Source: VAZQ01 sp963721005
GTDB lineage: Bacteria; Pseudomonadota; Alphaproteobacteria; Rhizobiales; Xanthobacteraceae
NCBI GenBank assembly: GCA_963721005.1
Contig: CAVRHR010000005.1
Coordinates: 1,736,001 to 1,800,000, forward strand
Length of the DNA stretch: 64,000 nucleotides
Direction of reading: 5' to 3'
Position 1 is the stretch's first letter. Each line of letters begins with the position of its first letter. The notes under the pieces were generated by a model. The model saw only the letters and a program-made list of their open reading frames with translations. It was not told the origin of the DNA and ran no database searches. Positions 35,671 through 45,114 of this stretch are shown piece by piece. A program made the position numbers and the translations under genes.

Positions 35671-37793
35671 AGCCTTCGATAGGTCAGACAGTTTTCTAGC
35701 AAGCTGTCGTGGGGGTCGTTGCCGACGATCTTCGCCTTATCGAGCACGATGATCTTGTCGCAATGGCGAAGCGAGGAGAGGCGGTGCGAGATGATGATCG
35801 TGGTCTTGCCCTCGACGATCTTCGCCATATTGTCCTGGACGATCATCTCGCTTTCCGGATCGAGCGCACTGGTCGCCTCGTCGAGCAGCAGGATGGACGG
35901 CCGCCGCACCAGGGCGCGGGCGATGGCCAGGCGCTGCTTCTGCCCGCCCGAGAGATTGACGCCGCCCTCCTCCAGGACGGTGTCGTAGCCCTGCGGCAGC
36001 CGCTCGATGAACTCCTCGGCGCCGGCCTGCCGGGCGGCCCAGACGATCTCATCGAACATCGCGCCGGGCTTTCCGGCCGCGATGTTGTCGCGGATCGTAC
36101 CGCGAAACAGGAAGCTGTCCTGCAGCACCACACCCAGATGACGACGCAGATGCACCTTGTCCAATTCCCGGATCTCGTGGTCGTCGATGCGGATCAGGCC
36201 GCGTTGGGCCGGATAGAGGCCCTGCAGCAGCCGCACCAGCGTGCTCTTGCCGGAGCCGCTGCGGCCGACGATCCCGACGACCTGCCCGACGTCGATCGAG
36301 AAGCTGACCTGATCGAGCGCCGGGATCGGCGAGGTTCCGTAATTGAAGCTCACGTCGTCGAAGCTCACCTTGCCCCGGATCGGCGGGCGCAGGCCGCGCG
36401 CCAGCCCGGGCTCCGAGGGCGCGTTCATGACGTTGCCGAGCATGCGCACCGACAACGCCACCTCCTGGAACTCGTTGATCAGCCCGGTGATCGCCACCAG
36501 CGGGCTGGTGACGCGCCCGGCGAGAATCTGGAACGCCACCAGCGCGCCGATCGACAGCTGGCCGGAAAAGATCAAGGTCACCCCGTACCATATCACCACG
36601 ACCGTCATCAGCTTCTCGATGCCGGAGGAGGCGGTGCGCGCGGCGGCGGAGATGCGGCCGACCTCGATCCGGCGCTCGATCGAGTTGGCCGAGCTTTGAT
36701 CCCAGGCCTTCGACTGCGCCGGCTCCATGCCGAGCGACTTGACCGTGTTGATGCCGTGGATGGCCTCGATGAGATGCCCCTGGCGCTCGCCTTCGGCGCG
36801 GTAGAGCTCCTGCAGGCGACGCCGGAACGGCCCCGACAGAACGGCAATGATGCCGGCGATTAGCGCGGCGCAGAACAGCACCACCGCGGTGAGCGGAACG
36901 CTGTAATACAGCAGAATCGGCACGAACACGAAGAGCGCGGTGGCGTCGAGCGCGGTCAGCAGCAGACGGCCCGACAGGAATTCGCGAATGCGCTGATCCT
37001 GCTGCATATGCTTGCTGATGACGCCGGCGAGATTGCGCTCGAAGAAATCGACCGGAAGCGCCAGCAGCTTGAGGAAGATCGTGCTGGCCAGACGCATGTC
37101 GATCTTGCTGGTCGCGTAGAGCAGGATGTAGCTGCGGGCAAATCCCAGCAGCATCTCGAATGCGATCGCGCAGCACACGCCGATGATCAGGACCGTCATC
37201 GTCGCCTCGACACGGTGGACGACGACGCGGTCGATCATCAGCTGAAAGAAGATCGGCGTGGCGAGCGCGAGCACGTGCAGCGTGAGCGCCGCCATCACGA
37301 CGTCCCAGAACGCGCGCTTCTGGCGGAGGAATTCGGGGACGAACCAGCGCAGGCTGAACGGCTGGCCGGCATCCGACAGAGCGTACTGACGCTTGATCAG
37401 GATGACATGGCCGCCCCATTCCTCCGCTGCCTTGTCGCTGCCCCAGAACAGGAAGCCGAGCTGCGGTGCCCGCGGATCGCGAACCACGATCTCGGTGCCG
37501 TCGGGAGTGTCTCTGACGCCGGAGAGGATGACGCACTCGCCGTCGCGTAAGACGAGGATGGCGGGCAATGCCTGGCCGAGACGCTGCAACCTCTCCCACG
37601 ACAGGCGAACCAGCTTCGCGGTCAGATCGATCTTGCGCGCAACCTGCACCAGATGGGCCGGCTTCACCCCTTCCGGCCCCGGCGCCGCGAGCTGGACAAG
37701 CTGCATCTCGGTAAAGTCGAGCCCATGGAATCTGGCGATCGCCGTCAGGCAGGAAATTCCCGACAAGACCGGTTGGGCCGACACCATGTTCAT
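35640..37793 (-). CDS. Type I secretion ABC transporter with degenerate C39-like domain
   Basis: A 717-residue HlyB-type permease-ATPase. Residues about 1-130 are a peptidase C39-like domain in which the catalytic Cys is replaced by Ser (LSGISCLTAIARFHG), so it should bind but not cleave cargo. An exporter membrane domain follows (about 150-440). The ATPase has Walker A GRSGSGKS at 510-517, signature LSGGQ at 614-618, Walker B LLLDE at 635-639 and the switch His at 670. Upstream in the same direction are the 78-residue membrane protein and the 1181-residue repeat protein, a plausible cargo. The start at MNMVSAQP lacks a strong ribosome binding site. Confidence 0.9.
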   Translation of the reverse strand: MNMVSAQPVLSGISCLTAIARFHGLDFTEMQLVQLAAPGPEGVKPAHLVQVARKIDLTAKLVRLSWERLQRLGQALPAILVLRDGECVILSGVRDTPDGTEIVVRDPRAPQLGFLFWGSDKAAEEWGGHVILIKRQYALSDAGQPFSLRWFVPEFLRQKRAFWDVVMAALTLHVLALATPIFFQLMIDRVVVHRVEATMTVLIIGVCCAIAFEMLLGFARSYILLYATSKIDMRLASTIFLKLLALPVDFFERNLAGVISKHMQQDQRIREFLSGRLLLTALDATALFVFVPILLYYSVPLTAVVLFCAALIAGIIAVLSGPFRRRLQELYRAEGERQGHLIEAIHGINTVKSLGMEPAQSKAWDQSSANSIERRIEVGRISAAARTASSGIEKLMTVVVIWYGVTLIFSGQLSIGALVAFQILAGRVTSPLVAITGLINEFQEVALSVRMLGNVMNAPSEPGLARGLRPPIRGKVSFDDVSFNYGTSPIPALDQVSFSIDVGQVVGIVGRSGSGKSTLVRLLQGLYPAQRGLIRIDDHEIRELDKVHLRRHLGVVLQDSFLFRGTIRDNIAAGKPGAMFDEIVWAARQAGAEEFIERLPQGYDTVLEEGGVNLSGGQKQRLAIARALVRRPSILLLDEATSALDPESEMIVQDNMAKIVEGKTTIIISHRLSSLRHCDKIIVLDKAKIVGNDPHDSLLENCLTYRRLWDKQSRSFR

Positions 37794-38156
37794 CTGGTGC
37801 TTTTACGACTTACCGGCATCCGGGTCAAAGATTCCGGCTCGCGGAACGACGTTTCAAATCGCGCGAAAAGTGCACTGATCGAAACCGAGGGAGATGGTCC
37901 GGCACCGCCAAGCGTCCCGCCGTTTTCCTTGCCTTCTCAGCATCTTAGAGATTTCCAGCGGCCCCCGCCACAGACCGCGCGCGCGTGGCGACGCGGCCCG
38001 TTCACGATCGGCGGCGGCGCGCGCCAAGCGCGCCGGCAACATCCAGGAAACCATGGCGGCAATTGGAGGGCCCAGAACGATTCGAACCCGGGCCAGCTCC
38101 GGCAAAGTGCTATTGTATCCCAGAGCCTCAGTCGCGCGACGAGGGGGAATCAGCCC
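37794..38156. other. Intergenic upstream of the ABC exporter
   Basis: No gene is supported. A GATTCGAACC-like motif near 38080 mimics a tRNA T-arm but no cloverleaf can be drawn. The promoter for the exporter is expected here but no consensus was recognised. Confidence 0.45.
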
Positions 38157-38393
38157 TCACCCGGACGCCGGCGCACGCCGCCATTCGAGCGCTGCCAGGG
38201 CAAAGATGGCTGCCGTGACGATGAAAAGGCCCATCACGATCGCGCGTTCCACCGACCCGTCATGCTGATCCGGGTCCCAGCCAGAGACGAATTCGATCCA
38301 ATCCGGCATGATCGGCGTGATTAGCGCCAATACGCCTGTCAGCGAAGCCAGCAGAATTTCAACCCAGAATCGGCCGGGTAGAATCTTATTCAT
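38157..38393 (-). CDS. Small two-span membrane protein
   Basis: From the ATG at 38393, after GGTGAGGAGAGTCGC, a 78-residue product has two helices (VEILLASLTGVLALITPIMP and AIVMGLFIVTAAIFALAALE) joined by a polar loop with WIEFVSGWDPDQHDGS. Similar short proteins occur in bradyrhizobia, with unknown roles. It lies between the repeat protein and the exporter on the same strand. Confidence 0.65.
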   Translation of the reverse strand: MNKILPGRFWVEILLASLTGVLALITPIMPDWIEFVSGWDPDQHDGSVERAIVMGLFIVTAAIFALAALEWRRAPASG

Positions 38394-38542
38394 GCGACTC
38401 TCCTCACCAGTTGATTCATATTTTGACTTGCGCAAGGAGGCGCCGCGTACCTTCTAATGTGTCCATGCGCTGTGACCTTTGCACTTCACGTCGCTGGCGC
38501 GAACTCTTCTCCCACAGGAGAAGTTCGCAGTGCCGCGGTTGT

Positions 38543-41500
38543 CTACCTCTCCTTAAGATGCTCCTTTCCTTGTTCTTCGTCATCGTCATCGTCATCCTCA
38601 TCGCGCCTCTTCCCGCAACGCTTGTGGCATTCGCAGCAGGGCTCGCGTTTCTCGTTGTGGCAGTCGCACTCGCACTCGTCGCAGCAGTCCCAGTCCGTCC
38701 AGGCGATCACGTCGACGCACCGTACGGGCTCATGCGGATCGTCACTCTCAATCACCAGTTCGCAGGGTTTTCCCGCGCGCTGCACCGCGTGATATTGAAC
38801 CACCACATCGAGGCAGGCGCCGGGACGCAACGGCGCCGGGAACGGATTGTTGATCAGGCGGAAGTGCTTGTGGTGCAGCCGCAACGCGACGCCGTGCACA
38901 TGCAGCGTGCAATTGCCGACATTGCAGATCGCGACGCGCCGCTGCTCGCGTCGGCAGCATTTCACGCCGCCAAACACCGCTGAGCCGGCGACCGCAAGCT
39001 TGCCGGACGGGGCGAGGCCAGTCACGGCAATCGTCGCGGGGCTCGCCGGGTCGTCACTTGTCACCGTTATGGTCGCGCTCGCGGGCCCCAGCGCGGTTGG
39101 TGCGAAGCGGATCGGCACGCTGATTGCGCTTGCCGCCTCGATGGTTAGCGGCAAATTGTGCACCTCCGGCGCCTGGAAGCTCACGGCTGAAGACGCAATC
39201 GACGCCACCGTCAGTTTGCACGCGCCGGCGTTGGCTATCAGCAAGGGCTCGTCGACAAACGATCCGAGGCAGCAATGGCCGAAATTGCCGCTGTTGGCGA
39301 GCGCCAGTGCGAGCCGCGGCTCCGGCGCCGTGCCGGAGACGGCGACAACGGCCGGGCTTGCCGGGTCATCGCTGAAAATGCTGATCGTGCCGCTGCGCGC
39401 GCCGTGGGCGGTCGGCTGGAAGCGGATCGGCACCGCGGCGGAAGCGCCTGGCGCGACGACAATCGGCGCCGGCGCAAAGCCCGGGGGGGCGAAATCAGCT
39501 GACGACGAAGTAATGGTGAAGATGCGCAAAGGACAGAGTCCGGAGTTGTTCAGAACTAAAGGCTCGTCGGCAAACGTCCCGAGGCACACATGGCCAAAAT
39601 CGCCGTGATCGGCGATGACCGTCGTGAGTTTTCCATTCGCCTTAGCGCCGGTCGCCACGACATCGACGAAAGGCGCATTGGGATCGTTGCTGGTAATGCG
39701 GATGATCGCGGCGTCAAAACCGGTGATCGAGGGCGTGAAGCTGACGGAGAAGGTGACCTCCTCGCCCGGATCGACCGTGACCGGGGTCGGCGGCACCGGC
39801 AGCACGACAAAGTCGCTCGATCCGAGCAGGACCTGCACATTGGACACCACAAGATCGGCGACGCCGATATTGTACACGGTGACGTCGAGGAAAGCCGGGC
39901 CATTGCAGATCCCGCCAAAGGCCAATTGGTCTTGCAGGCCCACAGCAATGGCCGGGCCGGTGGGTTTTGTGAATGCGAACACGCCGCGGCCATAGGTGCC
40001 GGCGCGCAGCACGCCAGCGGTGGGGTTGAACGCCAGATCAAACACCGGCACCCGGGGGAAGTGAATGTCATCGAGTACGGACCACGACCGGCCGCCGTCC
40101 GCCGAGCGGATGACGCCGAGGTCGGTACCGACATAAAGAGTCGTCGGCGTAGTCGTGCCGTCAACCGCGATCGCGCCGCAAGGAATGTTGACCGCTGGCG
40201 AAATATTGGTCCACGAAGTTGCGCCGACCGTGGTCTTGAACACGTTCTGTGCCGCGCCGCCGCTGAAGCCCGTGAGCACGGCATAAATCACGGTCGGATC
40301 AACGGGATCGAACACCGCCCGCGCTACGTTTCGGCCCGGCAGGTTCCTCGTAATGTTGGCGAACGTAACGCCGCTCGGCGGCCCGACAGTAGCGGCGAGC
40401 GCATTGGTCGAGACAAAGACTTGGGCCCCCGCCGCAATCACGACGTTGTTGCCGTTGCCCGGAGCGATATCCACATTGCCGCTGGTGCCAGGCGCGGCGA
40501 TGATGCGCCATGCGCCACCGGACTGGCGCTGCCACAGGTTTTGCGCCCCGCTGACATAGAGGATGCCGGACGCACTCGGGTCGGCGGCAATCTGATTCAG
40601 CAAGAACCCGCCGGTGTCTATGGCAGGGTTCCAGGGCGGCGTGAGGCTGGCCGGAGAAGTGAAGGTTTGCCCGTCATTGGTGGACGTGGAGACCACGGAG
40701 TTCGGGCCGCCGCTGGTGCCGTACAGAACCGGGGGCGCGCTGCCGTCGTATGCGACATCCCAACCGTCGCCACCGAATGTGGCTTTCCATGCCGGAGCGG
40801 TCGCCCCGGCGGTTGTTTGCAGCTGGTTGTCCTGCAGCGCGCCGACCGTGACGCTCGCGGTCGCGTCGGGCTTGATAGCTATGTTGTAGAAGAGGCCTGT
40901 CTGCAAGCCGCCGCCGTTGAGCGGTTTCCAAGTCGCGCCGCCGTTGGTGGAGACAAAAATACCGCCGTCGCAGCCGCAATAGACGGTGGTGCTGGCCCCG
41001 CCGGTTTGCGGTACCATGGCCCAGGTGTGTGTGTCGGCGTGGCCGACGCCACTCCCCGAAAACGTGGCGCCGGAATCAGTCGATTTGTATTGCGTCACAT
41101 AGCCGAGATAAAGAATATCGTTGCTGCCATCGCCCGGCGAAGCCGGATCGACCGCCATGTTCAAGGCATAGCCACCGTAGGTCGCGCCCGGCGCCGCGCC
41201 GACCGCCGCTTGCTTGGTCCAGGTGGCGCCTTGATCCTTGCTGACAAACACGCCGACCGGATCGGGCACGCTGCCGCCGCCAGAAAGGGTGACATATAGG
41301 ACCTGCACGCCATTGGCATTGGCGGGCGAAGTTGGCGGCGCCAGCGCGACCACCACGCGGCCGAAAGAGCCGCCAGCCAGCGCCGCCGCTACGGCGGGCG
41401 TAGTAGGACTGAGCACCTGCGTAAAGCTGAGGCCGCCATCGGTGGACGTGAAGACGCCTTGGCCGGAAACGCCGGCATGCAGAATGCGCTTGTTCGGCGG

Positions 41501-42088
41501 CGTCGAAAGGTCAAGGGCCAGGGAGCGCACGTCCGGATTGCCGGCGCCAAGACCCGTGGCCTTCGTCCAGTCCAGACCACCGTTCGACGAGGTGAACACT
41601 CCGCCGAAAGCACTGAGGTAGAGTTTGCTGCTGTTGCTCGGCTCGACGATAATTACGTTGACCGCCCGATTGATGAATTGGGTCGCGTTGCCAGAATTGC
41701 CCGCCGGAAAGCCCAAACCAAGCATGATCCAGCTCGCGCCGCCATCGGTCGATTTGAACAGTCCCGAGGAAGGCTGCTGCACCGTGTCGGGTTCGGCACT
41801 GCCGACGCGCCCGCTGGTGCCGACATAGATCGTATCGGTGTCGTTGGGGTCGATGGCGATGCCCGCCGGTTCGCCAATGCCGAGCGAAAGCTGCCGGTCG
41901 AATAAAGGCGTCCAGGTGTTGCCCGCATCGCCGCTGCGCCACACGCCGCCCTGGGCCGTGCCCAGATAGATGACATTGGGGTTGTTCGGATTGACGGCAA
42001 TGGATGTGACAAGGCCATTGTCCCGGCCGCCGCCTTCCGACATCGGGCTTGGGCCGATGGGGGTCCACACCGTTCCGTTTAAACTCAT
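38543..42088 (-). CDS. 1181-residue beta-propeller/ASH-repeat protein
   Basis: Residues about 1-740 contain at least nine Asp-box/BNR-type motifs (WRSGDAGNTW, FKSTDGGASW, FTSTDGGLSF, FVSTNGGATW, IRSADGGRSW and others), as in VPS10/sialidase-like propellers. Then come four ASH/choice-of-anchor-D-like domains (NDPNAPF, DDPASPA twice, DDPHEPV mark their ends). The last 60 residues are a cysteine cluster (DWDCCDECECDCHNEKREPC) and an acidic tail with six consecutive Asp. There is no Sec signal peptide, so export, if any, would need another route; the ABC exporter gene follows 750 bases downstream. The start overlaps the His/Asp-rich gene by ATGA. Confidence 0.85.
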   Translation of the reverse strand: MSLNGTVWTPIGPSPMSEGGGRDNGLVTSIAVNPNNPNVIYLGTAQGGVWRSGDAGNTWTPLFDRQLSLGIGEPAGIAIDPNDTDTIYVGTSGRVGSAEPDTVQQPSSGLFKSTDGGASWIMLGLGFPAGNSGNATQFINRAVNVIIVEPSNSSKLYLSAFGGVFTSSNGGLDWTKATGLGAGNPDVRSLALDLSTPPNKRILHAGVSGQGVFTSTDGGLSFTQVLSPTTPAVAAALAGGSFGRVVVALAPPTSPANANGVQVLYVTLSGGGSVPDPVGVFVSKDQGATWTKQAAVGAAPGATYGGYALNMAVDPASPGDGSNDILYLGYVTQYKSTDSGATFSGSGVGHADTHTWAMVPQTGGASTTVYCGCDGGIFVSTNGGATWKPLNGGGLQTGLFYNIAIKPDATASVTVGALQDNQLQTTAGATAPAWKATFGGDGWDVAYDGSAPPVLYGTSGGPNSVVSTSTNDGQTFTSPASLTPPWNPAIDTGGFLLNQIAADPSASGILYVSGAQNLWQRQSGGAWRIIAAPGTSGNVDIAPGNGNNVVIAAGAQVFVSTNALAATVGPPSGVTFANITRNLPGRNVARAVFDPVDPTVIYAVLTGFSGGAAQNVFKTTVGATSWTNISPAVNIPCGAIAVDGTTTPTTLYVGTDLGVIRSADGGRSWSVLDDIHFPRVPVFDLAFNPTAGVLRAGTYGRGVFAFTKPTGPAIAVGLQDQLAFGGICNGPAFLDVTVYNIGVADLVVSNVQVLLGSSDFVVLPVPPTPVTVDPGEEVTFSVSFTPSITGFDAAIIRITSNDPNAPFVDVVATGAKANGKLTTVIADHGDFGHVCLGTFADEPLVLNNSGLCPLRIFTITSSSADFAPPGFAPAPIVVAPGASAAVPIRFQPTAHGARSGTISIFSDDPASPAVVAVSGTAPEPRLALALANSGNFGHCCLGSFVDEPLLIANAGACKLTVASIASSAVSFQAPEVHNLPLTIEAASAISVPIRFAPTALGPASATITVTSDDPASPATIAVTGLAPSGKLAVAGSAVFGGVKCCRREQRRVAICNVGNCTLHVHGVALRLHHKHFRLINNPFPAPLRPGACLDVVVQYHAVQRAGKPCELVIESDDPHEPVRCVDVIAWTDWDCCDECECDCHNEKREPCCECHKRCGKRRDEDDDDDDEEQGKEHLKER

Positions 42089-42414
42089 AGCGCGCCCTCC
42101 CCGTCATCGGAGTTCGGGCCTGCTGCAGCCGGCCGCGAGGGCAACTGAACCTCGGCCGCGGGACGCACGGTGGCCCCCGGCAGCGCCAGCCATTGCTGGC
42201 GCGCGCGAGCGTAAAGCTCGGCTGTCGGCGCTACGCTGCCAAGCCACCGGCGTGCGATGATGGCCGCGTGGCGAGCGGGATCATCGCCGCTTTCTTCGCC
42301 GCGGTCGTGGTCGTGATCGTGATCCTGATCGTGATGATGGTCGTGGTGACGGTCGTTGTTCTGGTCGCGCTCGTCACCGTCGCGCGAGGGGCCGTGCCTG
42401 CCTTTGGGTGCCAT
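42085..42414 (-). CDS. His/Asp-rich small protein
   Basis: The 109-residue product, starting at 42414 after AAGGGAGGTTGCA, has a highly charged N-terminal third with HHDHHHDQDHDHDHDRG, a probable metal-binding stretch produced by a short DNA repeat, followed by a helical part (ARHAAIIARRWLGSVAPTAE, LYARARQQWLALPG) and a Pro/Ala-rich tail. No signal peptide. It is the first gene of the transcript that continues into the 1181-residue protein by a four-base overlap, which implies translational coupling. Confidence 0.7.
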   Translation of the reverse strand: MAPKGRHGPSRDGDERDQNNDRHHDHHHDQDHDHDHDRGEESGDDPARHAAIIARRWLGSVAPTAELYARARQQWLALPGATVRPAAEVQLPSRPAAAGPNSDDGEGAL

Positions 42415-42716
42415 TGCAACCTCCCTTGTCAGCCGCAATCGGGTCCTCTGAGCATGTAATCAACGGCGGCGAGCTCACCCATTTCGGATGTCGGGGTGCC
42501 AATACCTTCACACAATCGAGCGCGGAAGCCGTGTGCGTTGCGCTTCCCGTTGCTCCTTCTGAAACTACACCGATGCCGGGGTACTCGGAAGGGTTCTCAG
42601 CAGGGTATGTCTCATCAATTCACATACCGCAGCATGATACCTTCTGGGCCATTAGCCGACGCCGCAAAATGGATCATTTGTCCGCGCCGGCGAATAGCTG
42701 CCTATATCGCAAATGG
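42415..42716. other. Intergenic, probable promoter region of the repeat-protein operon
   Basis: No gene is supported. It should contain the promoter of the minus-strand operon starting at 42414, but no recognisable consensus was found. Confidence 0.4.
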
Positions 42717-43151
42717 CTAATCGTCGATGTGCTTCCCCTGACAAAAGCGATACAGCGCGTCGAAAATGGGAAGCTCGAGTCTCAACCTTTCGCTGTCGGG
42801 CATGTCCAAAAGGAAAAATCCATGAATGATTGCTCTAAATCCAGGTGCCTCGGGCCTTACTGACCCGTCTCCGCCAATATCGGCCTCCCTAACAATGAGC
42901 GCCAGTTTCTGCAGGGCAGGATCTGTTAGTTGATATTTGTCGAGGATCGCATCAAAGGTTACTTTGCCATCCTTTCTTGAAAGTTCGGCTCCGGGGACAA
43001 CGAATGGAATCGCATTGCTCGACTGAGCGTATTCCAGAGCACCTTTGGTAGGCACGAATTCGAACTCGGCGTCCTTATCAACAAAACGCAGGATTAGCCA
43101 CGCACTGGCGGCACGGTCCATACGAATTCGCTCTCGCGTAGCCCACTTCAT
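42717..43151 (-). CDS. ChrB C-terminal-domain protein
   Basis: The 144-residue product MKWATRERIRMDRAASAWLI, LRFVDKDAEFEFVPTKGALE and PFVVPGAELSRKDGKVTFDA matches the C-terminal domain of ChrB, the chromate-resistance accessory protein, here on its own. Conserved Asp/Arg in MDRAASAWLI and the KDGKVTFDAIL block are present. No chrA transporter is in the window, so chromate resistance is not implied. AGAGGCGCC precedes the ATG. Confidence 0.8.
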   Translation of the reverse strand: MKWATRERIRMDRAASAWLILRFVDKDAEFEFVPTKGALEYAQSSNAIPFVVPGAELSRKDGKVTFDAILDKYQLTDPALQKLALIVREADIGGDGSVRPEAPGFRAIIHGFFLLDMPDSERLRLELPIFDALYRFCQGKHIDD

Positions 43152-43714
43152 TGGCGCCTCTTATCATCGACTTTGAATTGCATTGGAACGACCGTTTCGC
43201 AACGGCTAATTTTAGACACTTTGCGGAACGTAGTCACCCTTCACCCGGTACCCCCGCTGTGTCATCTCCGCTGCTTGGCAATTTGCAGCGCAAACATCGC
43301 GCACTGGGCGACCAGAGCATTCATTTGGTCGGATGATGACGCAAGGCATCCAGCAACCCCTGGATTCGGTTCAAGGCTGCTGCAGTTCATACAGCGTGCC
43401 CGGATCAGGAGCGTCACGTTGAGTACCTAGAGGAGACTCTGGCCTGAGCCAGATATTTGTTGACTGAGGCTACAAGGCTCTGACGAAGTTTCACCACAAT
43501 TGCGATCCGACGGCTTCCACCCCGTTCTTGGTAACAAACGTGCGTTCGCCGTGGCACTTGCCGCTGTCGCCGCGTCCGATCGCCAATGATTACGGTGCGG
43601 GCGCCGTCGTCCCTGTTCCGTCGGTCGGCACAGTCCGAAGACGGTGTTCGCGGCTTTCCGGACGCTTACATACTCACCTTGCTCCTTGCAGAGCGTCGCG
43701 ACCTCTGGGGACGC
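43152..43714. other. Intergenic, no gene seen
   Basis: Short frames on the plus strand (43173-43430, 43528-43731) have no family. No repeats or hairpins of note. Confidence 0.4.
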
Positions 43715-44752
43715 TCAATCGGAGAGGATAGCACGCACCCGCGCCAAAATCGCAGTGGGCATGTCATAGGCCGCATCGATGATACCTTCCATCTGCTCTC
43801 CCGAAGTTGGGTTTGGCGTCACGCGCATCCGTGCGGCCACATCTAGAAAGTCTAGATCCTTTAATGTCGCCAAAAAAGCGCCGCGAAGTGCCTTCACGCG
43901 CTCGGGCGGCATGTCCGGTGGTCCGATCAACGGGCGGGACAGAACTGTGCTGGCGAGGATCACATTCAAAACCTTCTTATCTTCGTCGCTCCTCGCGTAA
44001 TTCATGACAGGTGGCGCGTGTGTTAAAGCCCCTGGCATTTTCTGCGGCGACAACTGAGCGACGACGTCAATTTCGGGGCCAGCCAGCCACTGCGGATGCA
44101 CGGCCATGACATCTTCCAGATCCATCACGCAGCCGGAGATTTCACCTCGGTCAATCGCTCCGATGATTTCACGAATTCCACTGTATCCAGTAACGATTTT
44201 GAGACCGTCGAGGTCGAAAAGCTTCTTGATTGTTCGGGTCAGGACATATCCGGCGCTAGCGCGCCCGCTCGTTCCGACTATAAGTTCCCTATGTTTCAGA
44301 TCGTCAATTGCCGCAATGCCCGCCGCATGCCGGGCCAGCAACGCCCAATGAGCGGTGGCACCGTTGCCGATCATGGTCATCTCCGCGCCACGGAATTCCG
44401 CCGTCGATTGTGGCCCATCGAACAGGGACTTGAACAAAAGGAGTGGATTGACGATACCGATGGCCAGACCGTTGCGCGGCGCAATCTTGGCAAGATAGTT
44501 GCCGAGAACCATGCTGCCGGCGCCCGGCATGTTCATCGGCAAAATTGCCGGATTACCGGGAATATATTGTGCCATATCTCGGGCTAGGCCGCGCGCGTAA
44601 AGATCGTAGCCGCCTCCTGGTTCGGCCCCGATATAGAGCGTGACGGTCCTGCCCCGGTAAAAATCTGAAATCGGATCGGCAAAGACGCGTCCCGATATTG
44701 ATGACCCGACAACGGCGACAACAAACAAAAATCTCAACGCTTCGCCGCGCAT
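43715..44752 (-). CDS. Bug/TctC-family periplasmic receptor
   Basis: A 345-residue exported protein (signal ALRFLFVVAVVGSSISGRVF, cleavage at FA). The mature part has the tripartite-tricarboxylate receptor layout: DFYRGRTVTLYIGAEPGGGY, NPAILPMNMPGAGSMVLGNY, a central domain with IVGTSGRASAGYVLTR, and PPERVKALRGAFLATLKDLD near the end. The ATG at 44752 is preferred to one two codons upstream because AAAGGAC is then well spaced. No TctA/B membrane genes are nearby, so it would be an orphan receptor, as is common for this family. Confidence 0.8.
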   Translation of the reverse strand: MRGEALRFLFVVAVVGSSISGRVFADPISDFYRGRTVTLYIGAEPGGGYDLYARGLARDMAQYIPGNPAILPMNMPGAGSMVLGNYLAKIAPRNGLAIGIVNPLLLFKSLFDGPQSTAEFRGAEMTMIGNGATAHWALLARHAAGIAAIDDLKHRELIVGTSGRASAGYVLTRTIKKLFDLDGLKIVTGYSGIREIIGAIDRGEISGCVMDLEDVMAVHPQWLAGPEIDVVAQLSPQKMPGALTHAPPVMNYARSDEDKKVLNVILASTVLSRPLIGPPDMPPERVKALRGAFLATLKDLDFLDVAARMRVTPNPTSGEQMEGIIDAAYDMPTAILARVRAILSD

Positions 44753-44910
44753 GGCCATTGTCCTTTCGTTTCATTCTCGGCAAGCGTTACAACGTCTAAA
44801 TTGGAGACACGGCGCTTTTAGGCAGTGTTCCACGCGCCATCTGGTGACGTACAGCATAGACGGCTTTGCATTTTATAGGTAGAGACCGCGCCGGCAAAAG
44901 TGGTGCCAGC

Positions 44911-45114
44911 TTACCCTTTGTCCTGAGGGACAAGTTTGAAGCGCCAATCTAACGAGCCCTTAAACGAGTCAGCTGGGATCGGTGTCCGTTGAGGGAAGAT
45001 TACGGCTATGCCCACCACGACCGGCACGATCACCAACATCAAGCTAAGCAGCTTCCTGACCGGCACGGTCGACTCTTTCGCTACCTGCGTGGTCACGCTA
45101 CTGGGGGCCGGCAC
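44911..45114 (-). CDS. Small membrane protein, tentative
   Basis: From GTG at 45114 a 67-residue product has one hydrophobic helix (LLSLMLVIVPVVVGIAVIFP) and a polar tail PADSFKGSLDWRFKLVPQDK. The opposite strand also has an open frame, so the strand is not certain. Confidence 0.4.
   Translation of the reverse strand: MPAPSSVTTQVAKESTVPVRKLLSLMLVIVPVVVGIAVIFPQRTPIPADSFKGSLDWRFKLVPQDKG

Noticed and set aside
38060..38140. tRNA-like sequence (GATTCGAACCCGGG resembles a T-arm on the minus strand)
   Set aside because: No acceptor stem, anticodon arm or CCA end can be drawn around it. It is one arm-like motif by chance or a very old fragment.
42717..44752. Chromate-resistance operon
   Set aside because: A ChrB-like domain protein is present but there is no ChrA transporter, and the next gene is an unrelated receptor.
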